Origin: Thermobispora bispora DSM 43833
GTDB lineage: Bacteria > Actinomycetota > Actinomycetes > Streptosporangiales > Streptosporangiaceae
Reading direction: 5' to 3'
Assembly: GCF_000092645.1 (NCBI RefSeq)
Contig: NC_014165.1
Span: 3,100,001-3,164,000 of the forward strand
Length of the DNA: 64,000 nucleotides
Part shown: in pieces, positions 37,688-46,828 of the stretch
How positions within the stretch are numbered: position 1 is the stretch's first letter
Layout: every line of letters starts with the position of its first letter
Notes under the pieces: model-generated
What the model was told of the DNA's origin: nothing
What the model saw: only the letters and a program-made list of their open reading frames with translations
The model's database searches: none
Made by a program: the position numbers and the translations under genes

Positions 37688-38545
37688 ATGAGCGCCAGGA
37701 CCCCCCACAGAACCCCCCATAGGAGCGTTCTCTCGGTCTCGGTCAACGGCTCCGGCAACGCTGTGGAGCGTTTCACCCCCCTTGGGCCGCTGATAGCGAT
37801 CAGCCCCACGGTGAGCGTCGTCGTGCCGGCGAAGAACGAAGCCAAGAACCTCCCCCACGTGTTCTCCACCATCCCGTCCTGGGTGCACGAGATCGTGCTG
37901 GTCGACGGGCACTCGACCGATGGCACCCCCGAGGTCGCCAAGCGGCTCCGGCCCGACGTGCGGGTGGTGCACCAGCGCGGCAAGGGCAAGGGCGACGCAC
38001 TCGCCGAAGGACTCGCCGCGTGCACCGGGGACATCATCGTCATGATCGACGCGGATGGCTCGACCGACGGACACGAGATCATCCGGTTCGTCAGCGCCCT
38101 GGTGAGCGGTGCCGACTTCGTCAAGGGCTCCCGATACCTCGCGGGCGGCGGGAGCGCGGACCTGACCCTCTCCCGCCGGCTCGGCAACAGCGTGCTGCGG
38201 TGGATCGTCAACCGCCTCTTCGGGACCCGCTACACGGACCTCTGCTACGGCTACAACGCGGTGTGGGCCCGGCACGTGCCGCTGCTCCGGCTCGACTGCG
38301 ACGGGTTCGAGGTGGAGACGGTGATGAACATCCGGGCCGCCCTCGCCGGCCTCCGCGTGCACGAGGTCCCCAGTTTCGAGCAGCCCCGCATCCACGGGGA
38401 GAGCAACCTCCGCGCGGTGCGGGACGGGTTCCGGGTCCTCCGGACGATCATGCGCGAGTGGCGCGGGCGGCGGCGGTTCACCGCGTCGGTCCCGGCCGTG
38501 GCCACCGTGGGCGCGGTCGCGGCGGACGACAGGGGAGCCGCATGA
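37688..38545 (+). CDS. GT2 family glycosyltransferase (DPM/GtrB-like)
   Basis: 285 aa from ATG 37688. The catalytic domain shows VVVPAKNEAKNLPHVF, VLVDGHSTDGT and the metal-binding MIDADGSTD, then GSRYLAGGGS and CYGYNAVWARH, as in dolichol-phosphate-mannose-synthase-like enzymes that load sugars onto polyprenyl phosphate. There is no C-terminal membrane pair, so it is probably peripheral. The stop overlaps the next GT2 gene (ATGA). Together with the deacetylase downstream it suggests synthesis of an N-deacetylated surface glycan. Confidence 0.88.
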   Translation: MSARTPHRTPHRSVLSVSVNGSGNAVERFTPLGPLIAISPTVSVVVPAKNEAKNLPHVFSTIPSWVHEIVLVDGHSTDGTPEVAKRLRPDVRVVHQRGKGKGDALAEGLAACTGDIIVMIDADGSTDGHEIIRFVSALVSGADFVKGSRYLAGGGSADLTLSRRLGNSVLRWIVNRLFGTRYTDLCYGYNAVWARHVPLLRLDCDGFEVETVMNIRAALAGLRVHEVPSFEQPRIHGESNLRAVRDGFRVLRTIMREWRGRRRFTASVPAVATVGAVAADDRGAA

Positions 38546-39489
38546 GCCGACGGACGTCGGTGATCATCTGCGTCTACACCGAGGATCGCTGGGAGGACAT
38601 CGGCGCTGCGGTCGAGTCGGTCCGGCGGCAGCGCCGCCAGCCGCACGAGCTGATCATCGTGGTCGATCACAACCCCGACCTGTGCCTGCGGCTGAAGCGA
38701 GAGCACCCCGACGCGATCGTGGTGGAGAACGCCCAGGCGCGCGGGCTGTCCGGCGGCCGGAACACCGGCGTGGGGATCGCCACCGGCGACCTGGTGGCCT
38801 TCCTCGACGACGACGCGATCGCCGACCCCGGATGGCTCCACGCGTTCGAGGCGGCCTTCGCCGACCCGGCCGTGGTGGCCGTCGGCGGGTTCACCCGGCC
38901 CCGGTGGGCGACCGGCCGCCGCCCGCGCTGGTTCCCCGAGGAGTTCGACTGGACGGTCGGCTGCTCCTACCGGGGGATGCCGGCCCAGCGGTCGCGGATC
39001 CGCAACGTGATGGGCGGCAACGCGGCCTTCCGGCGGGACGTGGTGATCGAGGCCGGCGGGTTCCGCACGCACATCGGGCGGAGCGTGCGCGGCCGGGCCA
39101 GCCGTCCCCTCGGCTGCGAGGAGACGGAGCTGTGCATCCGGATCACCCAGCGGCGCCCCGGTTCGGTCATCCTGTTCGAGCCCGCCGCGGTGATCGAGCA
39201 CAAGGTGACCGCCGAGCGCGCGCGCTTCGCCTACTTCCGGGCGCGATGCTTCGCCGAGGGCCTGTCGAAGGCGCTCGTCACGGAGAGCGTCGGCGCCCAG
39301 GACGGGCTGTCGAGCGAGGTGAGCTACGCCACGCGGACGCTCCCCGCCGGTGTGCTCCGCGGGCTCGGCGACGCCGTACGGGGGGACCTCGCCGGCCTCG
39401 GCCGCGCCACCGCGATCATGGTCGGGCTGGCCTGGACCGCGTGCGGCTACCTCGGGGGCCGGATCCGGTCGGCGGTCTCCGCGCGGTGA
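38542..39489 (+). CDS. GT2 family glycosyltransferase
   Basis: 315 aa, ATG overlapping the previous stop by four bases. GT-A core: SVIICVYTEDRWEDI, DHNPDL, ARGLSGGRNTG, FLDDDAIADPGWL and the acceptor region GCEETELCIR. A WFPEEFDW segment and C-terminal amphipathic helices (near 280-310) are typical of exopolysaccharide GT2 enzymes. Linkage and donor unknown. Second gene of the 37.7-40.6-kb glycan group. Confidence 0.88.
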   Translation: MSRRTSVIICVYTEDRWEDIGAAVESVRRQRRQPHELIIVVDHNPDLCLRLKREHPDAIVVENAQARGLSGGRNTGVGIATGDLVAFLDDDAIADPGWLHAFEAAFADPAVVAVGGFTRPRWATGRRPRWFPEEFDWTVGCSYRGMPAQRSRIRNVMGGNAAFRRDVVIEAGGFRTHIGRSVRGRASRPLGCEETELCIRITQRRPGSVILFEPAAVIEHKVTAERARFAYFRARCFAEGLSKALVTESVGAQDGLSSEVSYATRTLPAGVLRGLGDAVRGDLAGLGRATAIMVGLAWTACGYLGGRIRSAVSAR

Positions 39490-39710
39490 GCGACCGGCCC
39501 GTTCCCCCAGAGCGCCGGGAGACCGCCCGGCGGCGGTCTGCCACGCGGTCCTCCGGCACGGCGGAGCGCCGGGCCCGCACATCGTCCTCACCCTCAGGCG
39601 CACAGGCGGACGGGCGCGTTCCCTCTTCTCTCTTCCACAGGCCCGGCGCCATGGCGCACACTCGGTCCAACGATCCTTTCCGGACGACCCCATGGAAGGG
39701 AGGAGCGCGC

Positions 39711-40580
39711 GTGCTCCCGCCTGACGGCAGGGGGCCACGTGCCACGTCTCCGATGACACGCGTGCCCATCCTGATGTACCACTCGATCACCGACAGCCCG
39801 ACGCCGGTGACCCGGCGGCACGCGGTACGGCCGGCCGACTTCGCCGAGCAGATGGCCTACCTGAAGGAGAGCGGGTTCACGCCGATCACCTTCGGCGACC
39901 TCGCCAGCGCCCTGGGCCTGCACGGGCCGCCGTTACGCGGCGAGCCCGCGCCCCGGCTTCCCGACAAGCCGATAGTGATCACCTTCGACGACGGCTACGC
40001 GGACTTCCACGACACGGCGCTCCCCGTGCTCGACAAGTACGGCTTCCGCTGCACGCTCTTCCTGACCACCGGGTGGGTGCGGGACGCCGGAGCCGCCGCG
40101 GCGGGCCGGCCGCCCGGCCCCACACTGTGCTGGAGCCAGGTCCGCGAGGCCGCCGACCATGGGGTGGAGATCGGCGGGCACAGCCACAGCCACCCCCAGC
40201 TCGACCAGCTCCCCACCGAGGCGATCCGCGCGGAGCTGCGGGACAACAAGGCCCTGCTCGAGGATCTGCTCGGCCGGCCGGTGACCACGATGGCCTACCC
40301 GTTCGGGTACCACAGCGCCCGGGTCCGGGAGGAGGTGGTGAGCGCCGGGTACGCCGCCGCCTGCGCGGTGCGCAACGCGGTCGCGGCGATCGACCGCTGC
40401 GACGCGCTCATCCTGCCCCGGCTCACCGTGGGCCCGAGCACCTCGATGGCGCGGTTCCGCCTGCTGGTCCACGATCGGGGGATCCCCCTGATCTACCTCA
40501 AGGAGCGCATCCTCACCGCCGGTTATGCGGTGGTCCGCCGCGCCAAGTACGGCCTCAATCGGATCTCTACGCGCCGGTAA
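39711..40580 (+). CDS. polysaccharide deacetylase (NodB homology, CE4)
   Basis: 289 aa from GTG 39711, which has AGGGAGG 8 nt upstream; an ATG at 39753 directly precedes the conserved domain (VPILMYHSI). CE4 motifs: TFDDGYADF (catalytic Asp and metal Asp), the metal-binding HSHSHPQ and AYPFGYHS. These enzymes remove acetyl groups from GlcNAc/MurNAc polymers at the cell surface or from glycolipid intermediates. No signal peptide is seen, so it may act on a lipid-linked intermediate inside. It likely tailors the glycan of the two GT2 enzymes upstream. Confidence 0.85.
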   Translation: MLPPDGRGPRATSPMTRVPILMYHSITDSPTPVTRRHAVRPADFAEQMAYLKESGFTPITFGDLASALGLHGPPLRGEPAPRLPDKPIVITFDDGYADFHDTALPVLDKYGFRCTLFLTTGWVRDAGAAAAGRPPGPTLCWSQVREAADHGVEIGGHSHSHPQLDQLPTEAIRAELRDNKALLEDLLGRPVTTMAYPFGYHSARVREEVVSAGYAAACAVRNAVAAIDRCDALILPRLTVGPSTSMARFRLLVHDRGIPLIYLKERILTAGYAVVRRAKYGLNRISTRR

Positions 40581-40654
40581 GATTCCGCTCCCCCAGGTGT
40601 CAGCCATGCCGCGATCGGGGAAAAACTTCGCGACCGCGGATTAGAGGGGGCATT

Positions 40655-41257
40655 GTGGCCCAAGCATGGCTGCCTGGCACCTACCGACTTCCCTCCACTG
40701 AGGACTTCGGACCGATGCTCGGCGGAGCTCCCCGGGTCGTCTGGTTCATCTGGCCGGCCGATCCTACAGCGGTGTCGGCCCGGTCGGTGGCGCAGCGGCT
40801 GCTCCAGCTCAAGTGCCCTTCCCACCTGGTGTGGAACCCGGTGACCGGGGAGATCGCCCAGATGCTGCCGCCCACCCGTGCGGCGTGCGGGCTGCCGCGC
40901 GAGCGGGGCAGGAACGGCCGTGTCTGCATCCAGATCCGGGTGATCGGGTCGTCGCACGAGCCGTTCACCGACACCAAGCTGGAGCGGCTGGACGAGATCC
41001 TGGCCTGGCTCGATGCGTGGCACGTGCCCAGGAAGTGGCCGGCCGGCCCGCCGCTGCCCTACCCGCACTCGCTCACCGCGGAGCGCAGCACCCGGCTGTG
41101 GGCGCAGGGCGGGCACTTCGGCCATTCGCAGGTCCCCGGGGCCCACGACGGCGATCCCGGCAAGATCGACATCACCAGGATCGTGGGGAACGGCGCGCCC
41201 CGCCTGCAGCTCCCGGCCCCGCGCGAGGACTACCGGGTGCTGGAGGAGGTGGGGTGA
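40655..41257 (+). CDS. peptidoglycan amidase/recognition-like protein
   Basis: 200 aa from GTG 40655 (AGAGGGGG ahead). The ends of an amidase_2 (PGRP/T7-lysozyme) fold are suggested by HLVWNPVTGEIAQMLP and by GHFGHSQVPGAHDGDPGKID, which resembles the zinc-ligand and C-terminal segment of N-acetylmuramoyl-L-alanine amidases. The central part is divergent. No signal peptide is visible, unusual for a wall hydrolase, so it may be non-classically exported, bind rather than cut, or act after lysis. It follows the deacetylase by 74 bp. Confidence 0.6.
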   Translation: MAQAWLPGTYRLPSTEDFGPMLGGAPRVVWFIWPADPTAVSARSVAQRLLQLKCPSHLVWNPVTGEIAQMLPPTRAACGLPRERGRNGRVCIQIRVIGSSHEPFTDTKLERLDEILAWLDAWHVPRKWPAGPPLPYPHSLTAERSTRLWAQGGHFGHSQVPGAHDGDPGKIDITRIVGNGAPRLQLPAPREDYRVLEEVG

Positions 41258-41303
41258 GGCGGCGGCCCGCCGCCTACCACGGCTGAACCGTCGCCGTGGG
41301 ACG

Positions 41304-41340
41304 CCATGGCCCGGCCCGGGCCCGCCGGACCGGGCCATGG
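41304..41340 (+). terminator. terminator after the amidase-like gene
   Basis: CCATGGCCCGG (41304-41314) and CCGGGCCATGG (41330-41340) form a perfect 11-bp stem with a GC-rich 15-nt loop. Confidence 0.7.
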
Positions 41341-41423
41341 GGGAATCCGTTACTCTCCCGTGCCTGGGAGCCGAGCCTCACTAAGCTAGGTCTCGGCGGG
41401 GGCCCGGCGATGAGGAGACCGCG

Positions 41424-42911
41424 ATGTACGGCCATACGGGTTCCTGGCGCGTCCCCGGCTACACGGAGATCCGGGAGCTCGGTACGCGCGGCGGCGGCAG
41501 AGTCGTGCTCGCTCGGCGCGACGCCGACGGCGTGCTCGTAGCGATCAAGTACTTCTCCGGCGAGCTCTCCGCGGACCTGCGCTTCATGCCCAGGCTGCGG
41601 CACGAGGCACGCCAGCTCGCCGCGATGGACCCGCACCCCCATATCGCGCGGATCCATGACTGCGTCGATTCGCGGCAGGGCGCCGCGATCGTGATGGAGC
41701 TGGTCAACGGCGTCTCGCTCCGCGCGATGCTCCGGTCGCACGGGCCGATCGGCCCGGAGGCCGCGCTCACCGTGCTCAAGGCGTCGCTCCTCGCCTTGGC
41801 CGCCGCCCACGAGATCGGCGTGCTCCACCGGGACTACAAGCCGGAGAACGTGCTGATCGAGGGCGACGGCACGGTCAAGCTCGTCGACTTCGGCGCCGCG
41901 CCGCCGTCCGAGCCCGCGGACCCGGCGGACGCCCCGCCGTACCGGGCCCCTGAGCAGTGGCTGAACGGCCTGGCCACTCCGGCGAGCGACATCTACGCCG
42001 CCACGGTGGTCTTCTTCGAATGCCTCACCGGAACCCGGCCCGCCCGTGCCGGCGGCTCCCCCGGCCAGGGCCGGCCGATCGATCCCGCCGCCGACCGGCT
42101 TCCCCCGTCGCTGCGCCGCCTCATCGAGCGCGGCACGGCCGGCCGCCCGTCCGACCGGCCGCAGTCGGCGGCCGCCTTCGCCGAGGAGCTCACGGAGATC
42201 GCCACCGCCGGGTACGGCCCGGAGTGGGAGGTGCGGGGACGGCAGCGGCTCGCCGCGCTCGCCGGGCTGCTCGACGCCTTCTTCCCGCTCGGCGGCGAAC
42301 CGGACGATCGGTTCGACCCCCTGCCGGCGCGGCCCCGCGGGGCGTTCGCCCGGGCGGGGACGCGGATCGCGCTGCTCTGCACCGGGCTCGCGGTGATCGC
42401 CGGCGGCGCCGCGATGGCGCTGCACCCGGGGGACGGCGCGGGCCGCCCGGGCGCGCCCGCGACCACCGCGACCGTGCCGGCCGTCCCTCCGGTGCCGGAC
42501 CGGGCCACGGCCGATCCCGTCGTCGCCGAGCCGGAGGTCACGCCCACCCCGGCGCCGCGGACCAGCGCCCCGGCCTCGCCGGCACCGCCGACGCCCACGC
42601 CGCCGGGGTCCACACCGCCGGGGCCCACGCCGTCGGCGCGGCCGCAGCCCTCGCCCACCGTGCCGCCGAGCCGTACCCGGCCCCCGGCGTCGCGGCCCAG
42701 CGCCGCGCCCACCAAGAGGACGAGCCCGGTCCAGTCACGGCGCGGCACCGGCACGCCGCGGCCGGAGAGCCCGCCCGCGGACAACCCCGGCTCGCCCGAT
42801 CCGGTGATCATCGACCGGATGCCCGACGTGACCTCGCGGCCGGTGACCACGGCGCCGTCCCGCCCCGGGACCACGCCGCCCCAGAGCCCCGGTGGCGGGA
42901 GCCCGTCGTGA
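41424..42911 (+). CDS. membrane Ser/Thr protein kinase with Pro-rich extracellular tail
   Basis: 495 aa; AGGAG precedes the ATG. Hanks-type kinase motifs: Gly-rich loop ELGTRGGGRVVLAR, VAIKYF lysine, catalytic HRDYKPENVL (about 134) with Tyr in place of the usual Leu/Val, and DFGAA (about 154), with a short activation segment ending PPYRAPEQW. One membrane helix near 312-332 is followed by a 160-residue Pro/Thr/Ser-rich extracellular region without PASTA repeats, perhaps anchored in the wall. Substrates unknown; nearby envelope genes are candidates. Confidence 0.87.
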   Translation: MYGHTGSWRVPGYTEIRELGTRGGGRVVLARRDADGVLVAIKYFSGELSADLRFMPRLRHEARQLAAMDPHPHIARIHDCVDSRQGAAIVMELVNGVSLRAMLRSHGPIGPEAALTVLKASLLALAAAHEIGVLHRDYKPENVLIEGDGTVKLVDFGAAPPSEPADPADAPPYRAPEQWLNGLATPASDIYAATVVFFECLTGTRPARAGGSPGQGRPIDPAADRLPPSLRRLIERGTAGRPSDRPQSAAAFAEELTEIATAGYGPEWEVRGRQRLAALAGLLDAFFPLGGEPDDRFDPLPARPRGAFARAGTRIALLCTGLAVIAGGAAMALHPGDGAGRPGAPATTATVPAVPPVPDRATADPVVAEPEVTPTPAPRTSAPASPAPPTPTPPGSTPPGPTPSARPQPSPTVPPSRTRPPASRPSAAPTKRTSPVQSRRGTGTPRPESPPADNPGSPDPVIIDRMPDVTSRPVTTAPSRPGTTPPQSPGGGSPS

Positions 42912-43041
42912 CCGGCGGCCGCGAGCGGCCGTGCGATGGCGGCGTGCGGCCGGCACGGCCATGCCGTCGGCCGGGCGCGGGCCGCGCAACCAGAAAAGGA
43001 CCAGGTTTCGCTGAAAGTGCCGATTCATTAGTGTGACGCGC

Positions 43042-44010
43042 ATGACGACGACCCCCGCTGGCTGGTACCCCGATCCGTACGGCTCGCCGCTGCTGCGCTG
43101 GTGGGACGGCACCCAGTGGACGGAGCACACCCATCCCCCGGTGGCCGGTCAGTCGCCGCCGCAGCCCGGCCGGCCCCAGCCCGCTCAGCAGCCCTGGCAG
43201 CCGCAGCCGCCGGCCGGCCCGGGGCCGTGGCCCGGGCAGCCCGCCCCCATCCCGGCTCCGGGCATGGGCGCGCCGCCCCGATCGTCGATCTGGGCGTGGA
43301 TCGCCGGCGGAGCCGCGCTCGTGGTCGTCCTCGCGCTCATCCTCGGCGGCCTGCTGGTCTTCCTGAACCGGGACACCTCGACCGCCGCCCAGCGGCCCGC
43401 GCCCACGGGCCCGCTGGACTCGGTCGTCCCCCAGCCCTCGCCGTCCGAGGACCCGCTGCGGCCGGCCCAGCCGTCCAACGGCCGGATCGACGACCCGGTG
43501 ACCGGTCTGTCGTACCTGTTCCCCGGCGCCCCGTGGCAGCCGCTGACCGTCCGTCCGCAGAGCCAGCCCGGCACGCCCATCTGGAGCAGCGGCTACTACG
43601 CGGTCTCCCAGGAGAACTACGACGGCCGGGGGAACCAGTGGATCGGGTCGATCTTCGCCGGCATCCTGCCGGAGTCGTTCTCGTATGACGGGCCGCAGGA
43701 CCTCAAGAAGGTCGCGGAGTCGCTCCTCCCCCGCTACGAGAGCGAGTTCTACCCGGTCGAGCACAAGACCAAGGTCGTGCGCAGCGAGGCCAAGAAGGTC
43801 GGCGACCGGGAGGGGTGGCTGATCGAGTTCGAGCTCGACTTCTCCGAGGCGTCCCGGACGTACGGCCTGGCGTGGAAGAGCGAGCGCGGGGCCTTCGTTC
43901 TCGTCGATCGGGGAGCCGGGCAGCTCCCCGCGCTGATGTACCTGTCCATACCGGAGAACCTCGATCAATCGGTGCTCACCCGGGTCCTCGACTCGCTCGA
44001 AGCCCGGTGA
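43042..44010 (+). CDS. DUF2510 membrane protein
   Basis: 322 aa. ATG 43042 is exactly 7 nt after a TAGTGT -10 box (with TTTCGC 17 bp further up), so leaderless. The N-terminal DUF2510 module (AGWYPDPYGSPLLRWWDGTQWTEH split around residue 10) precedes a Pro/Gln-rich linker, one membrane helix about 88-111, and an external alpha/beta domain of about 190 residues with repeated Tyr/Trp. The family is exclusively actinobacterial with unknown role. It lies between the kinase and orn. Confidence 0.85.
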   Translation: MTTTPAGWYPDPYGSPLLRWWDGTQWTEHTHPPVAGQSPPQPGRPQPAQQPWQPQPPAGPGPWPGQPAPIPAPGMGAPPRSSIWAWIAGGAALVVVLALILGGLLVFLNRDTSTAAQRPAPTGPLDSVVPQPSPSEDPLRPAQPSNGRIDDPVTGLSYLFPGAPWQPLTVRPQSQPGTPIWSSGYYAVSQENYDGRGNQWIGSIFAGILPESFSYDGPQDLKKVAESLLPRYESEFYPVEHKTKVVRSEAKKVGDREGWLIEFELDFSEASRTYGLAWKSERGAFVLVDRGAGQLPALMYLSIPENLDQSVLTRVLDSLEAR

Positions 44011-44030
44011 GCCGGGACTACCCTTGAGCC

Positions 44031-44627
44031 ATGACTGACCCGCTGGTCTGGATCGACTGTGAGATGACCGGGCTCGACCTCACCCGGGACGCGCTCGTCG
44101 AGGTGGCGTGCATCGTGACCGACGGCGAGCTGAACCCGGTGGACGAGGGCGTGGCCGTGGTCATCAAGCCGCCGCCGGAGACCCTCGAGCAGATGTCCGA
44201 CGTGGTGCGCGAGATGCACACCGCCTCAGGGCTGCTCGACGAGCTGGCGGGCGGGGTCACGCTCGCCGAGGCCGAGGCGACCGTGCTCGGCTACATCCGC
44301 TCTCACGTCCCCGAGGCCAAGAAGGCCCCGCTCTGCGGGAACTCGATCGCGACCGACCGGGCGTTCCTGGCGCGGGACATGCCCCTCGTCGACGCCTACC
44401 TGCACTACCGGATGGTCGACGTCTCCACGATCAAGGAGCTCGCCCGCCGGTGGTACCCGCGGGTGTACTTCGCCTCCCCGGAGAAGCAGGGCGGGCACCG
44501 TGCGCTCGCCGACATCACCGAGAGCATCCGGGAGCTGCGGTACTACCGCGCGGCGATCTTCGTTCCCCAGCCGGGCCCGGACTCGGCGGCCGCCCGTGAG
44601 GTCGCCGAAGCGGTCTCTCGCTTCTGA
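44031..44627 (+). CDS. orn: oligoribonuclease Orn
   Basis: 198 aa. DEDDh exonuclease motifs: [10 protein letters not shown] (Asp/Glu), [11 protein letters not shown], and [11 protein letters not shown] (His and last Asp). It degrades 2-5-nt RNAs, including pGpG from c-di-GMP turnover. A TACCCT box ends 6 nt before the ATG, suggesting a leaderless transcript. Orn followed by tRNA-His is a conserved actinomycete arrangement. Confidence 0.96.
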   Translation: MTDPLVWIDCEMTGLDLTRDALVEVACIVTDGELNPVDEGVAVVIKPPPETLEQMSDVVREMHTASGLLDELAGGVTLAEAEATVLGYIRSHVPEAKKAPLCGNSIATDRAFLARDMPLVDAYLHYRMVDVSTIKELARRWYPRVYFASPEKQGGHRALADITESIRELRYYRAAIFVPQPGPDSAAAREVAEAVSRF

Positions 44628-44698
44628 GGCGCGGCCGTGGAGCAAACAGCCTCGAATTACCGCTACACTTTCTATCGGCACCGCGCACTGCGGTCATG

Positions 44699-44774
44699 GT
44701 GGGTGTAGCTCAGTTGGCAGAGCACCAGGTTGTGGTCCTGGGTGTCGTGGGTTCAAGTCCCATCACTCACCCCA
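44699..44774 (+). tRNA. tRNA-His (GTG)
   Basis: Full cloverleaf with acceptor GTGGGTG/CACTCAC, D-arm TAGCTCAGTTGGCAGAGCA, anticodon arm CCAGG-TTGTGGT-CCTGG with anticodon GTG, T-arm with TTCAAGT, and an encoded CCA end. The base before position 1 (44698) is G, providing the G-1 of tRNA-His opposite discriminator C73. Confidence 0.97.
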
Positions 44775-44780
44775 GCCGGT

Positions 44781-44816
44781 GACGGCCGGTCCGGAAGGAC
44801 CGGCCGTCCGCTTTTC
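44781..44816 (+). terminator. terminator after tRNA-His
   Basis: A perfect 12-bp stem (44781-44792 with 44797-44808) capped by a GGAA tetraloop and followed by CGCTTTTCT is a classic intrinsic terminator. Confidence 0.9.
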
Positions 44817-44933
44817 TCTGGCTTTTCCGGCCCGAGCCCATCCCGCCGCCACCGGTCGATGGGCTACCGTGAGTTTCACCAGATACGCCGCGCGGGGGCC
44901 TCGGCGATCGTAGGGCTCTTTGACGGAGGCCGG

Positions 44934-45158
44934 ATGAGAGTCGAAAACCGCAGCAAGAGCGTGCTCAGCAAGCGGGAGACCGAGGTCATGGAGCTGATCG
45001 CCTCCGGTCACTCCAATGGCGAGATCGCTCGGCGTCTCTTCCTGAGTGAGAAGACCGTCAAGAACCATGTGAACCGGATCTACGCCAAGCTCGGCGTACG
45101 GTCTCGCACGTCCGCGATCGGACGGTGGCGCGCCACGGCCGGCGAGCCCGAGGGCTGA
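44934..45158 (+). CDS. LuxR/GerE-type HTH protein without a sensor domain
   Basis: 74 aa from ATG 44934 (GGAGG 5 nt upstream). Almost the entire protein is the LuxR C-terminal HTH ([22 protein letters not shown], split by the recognition helix [20 protein letters not shown]). No receiver or ligand domain is present, so it may work as a GerE-like constitutive dimer. The gene is solitary downstream of tRNA-His. Confidence 0.82.
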   Translation: MRVENRSKSVLSKRETEVMELIASGHSNGEIARRLFLSEKTVKNHVNRIYAKLGVRSRTSAIGRWRATAGEPEG

Positions 45159-45174
45159 CCGGGGCTCGCTGAAA

Positions 45175-45217
45175 CGCCGCGCGCCGCGTCGCCCGGACCG
45201 GGCGGCGCGGCGCGGCG
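45175..45217. terminator. hairpin between LuxR-type gene and lat
   Basis: A long imperfect GC stem around CGCCCGG-a-CCGGGCG (centre 45197) separates two convergent genes and probably terminates both. Confidence 0.55.
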
Positions 45218-45229
45218 AGGCCACATGCT

Positions 45230-46504
45230 TCAGCGGGAGGCGAGGACCTTCCGCAGACCGGCGATGCCGTGCTCGAGCTCCTCGGGCTCGATGTTCAGCG
45301 GCGGGCGGAGCCGTACCGACCGCTCCCCGCAGGGGAGCATGAGGATGCCCTCCTCCTCCCGGAGCCGGGTGATCACGTCCCGGTTGTCCGGGACGTCGAA
45401 GGCGCACATGAGCCCGCGGCCCCGGGCGTTGCTGACGAGACCCTCCGCCTCCAGGCTCTTGAGCATCCCGAGGAGCTTCTCCCCGAGGATGCCGGCCCGC
45501 GGGATCAGGCCGTCCCGCTCGATGATCTCGAGGATCCGGCGGGACCGCACCATGTCGACGAGCCCGCCGCCCCAGGTGGAGTTGATCCGGCTGCTCACCC
45601 GGAACACGTTGTCCGGGACGAGGTCGACCCGGCGCCCCGCCATGATCCCGCCGACCTGGACCTTCTTGGCGAAGGCCACGATGTCCGGCTCGAGGCCGAG
45701 CTGCTGGTAGGCCCACGGCGTCCCGGTGAGCCCGACGCCGGTCTGCACCTCGTCCACGATGAACAGGGCCTCGTACTCGTGGCAGAGCGCCTGCATCGCC
45801 TGAAGGAACTCCGGCCGCATGTGGTTGTCGCCGCCCTCGCCCTGGATGGGCTCGGCGATGAAGCACGCGATGTCGTGGGGGAACCTCTCGAACGCCTCCC
45901 TGGCCTGCGCGAGGGCGCGCCGCTCCGCCTCCTCCACGTCGCCGAAGTGGATCGCCGGCACCTCGATCCGCGGCCAGCCGAACTTCGGGAACCGCTCGGT
46001 CTTCACCGGGTCGGTGTTGGTGAGCGAGAGCGTGTACCCGCTGCGGCCGTGGAAGGCCCGGGTGAGGTGGAGCACCTTGGTGCCGAGCGCGGGGTCGCGG
46101 CCGTGGGCCTCGTTCCACCGGCTCTTCCAGTCGAACGCGCACTTGAGCGCGTTCTCCACGGCGAGCGCGCCGCCCTCGACGAAGAAGAGGTGGGGGAGCT
46201 CGGGGTCACCGAGCACCCGCTGGAACGTCTCGACGAACTCGGCGAGCTCGACCGTGTACATGTCCGAGTTGGCGGGCTTGTTCGCCGCGACCCGGCCGAG
46301 GTAGGCGAGGAACTCCGGGTCGTCGGCGAACGGATTCATGCCGAGCGGCGACGAGGCGTAGAAGGTGTAGAAGTCCAGGTAGCGCCGGCCGTCCCTCGCG
46401 TCGACCAGCCAGGCTCCGGAGCTCTTCTCCAGGTCGAGCACCAGATCGAACCCGTCGACGAGCAGATGCCGCGCGAGGGTCTCGTGTACAGCGCTGGGGT
46501 CCAT
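45230..46504 (-). CDS. lat: L-lysine 6-aminotransferase
   Basis: 424 aa. ATG 46504 has GGAGG 5 nt upstream. Class III PLP aminotransferase with FVEGGALAVENALKCAFDWK, the cofactor Asp in FIVDEVQTGVG, and PLP lysine in VAFAKKVQVGG; the sequence pattern is that of actinobacterial LAT (Rv3290c-like) rather than ornithine aminotransferase. It converts lysine and 2-oxoglutarate to piperideine-6-carboxylate and Glu, for lysine catabolism, osmolyte or beta-lactam precursor supply. No beta-lactam genes or lrp-type regulator adjoin. Confidence 0.9.
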   Translation of the reverse strand: MDPSAVHETLARHLLVDGFDLVLDLEKSSGAWLVDARDGRRYLDFYTFYASSPLGMNPFADDPEFLAYLGRVAANKPANSDMYTVELAEFVETFQRVLGDPELPHLFFVEGGALAVENALKCAFDWKSRWNEAHGRDPALGTKVLHLTRAFHGRSGYTLSLTNTDPVKTERFPKFGWPRIEVPAIHFGDVEEAERRALAQAREAFERFPHDIACFIAEPIQGEGGDNHMRPEFLQAMQALCHEYEALFIVDEVQTGVGLTGTPWAYQQLGLEPDIVAFAKKVQVGGIMAGRRVDLVPDNVFRVSSRINSTWGGGLVDMVRSRRILEIIERDGLIPRAGILGEKLLGMLKSLEAEGLVSNARGRGLMCAFDVPDNRDVITRLREEEGILMLPCGERSVRLRPPLNIEPEELEHGIAGLRKVLASR

Positions 46505-46828
46505 GTCGCCTCCGCGTCACACCAAGGGGCAGGATGATTCCCTCACTGGCGGCATTCTATGTGAAGACTTTCCTGATAAATCCATCTTCTTCCGGATGAT
46601 TTTGCGCTTCGGGATCATGCCTGCCGCGTACGGATCCCGCCGGTGCGGCATCAGCGGGCGCTCCGCCACGCTCCCGGGAAGGCGGCATCGGCCCGCGTGC
46701 GCGGTTCACCCGGACCGATCCCGGCGGCGGCGAGGGATACCCGGCGGCGGTCGCCGCGGCGCCGGGATCCGGGCGCGCGCGGCCCGCGGTACGCTGCTCG
46801 GCCGGGCCCGGGTGTGGGAGGAGGTCGT
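46505..46828. other. divergent gap between lat and a methyltransferase-like gene
   Basis: 324 bp. The lat-proximal part (46540-46625) is AT-richer and must carry the lat promoter; TACGCT at about 46790 may be the -10 of the rightward gene. No gene, repeat or clear operator was recognised. Confidence 0.4.

Noticed and set aside
45230-46504. Marker of a beta-lactam gene cluster
   Set aside because: lat stands alone; no isopenicillin N synthase, ACV synthetase or similar gene is in the window.
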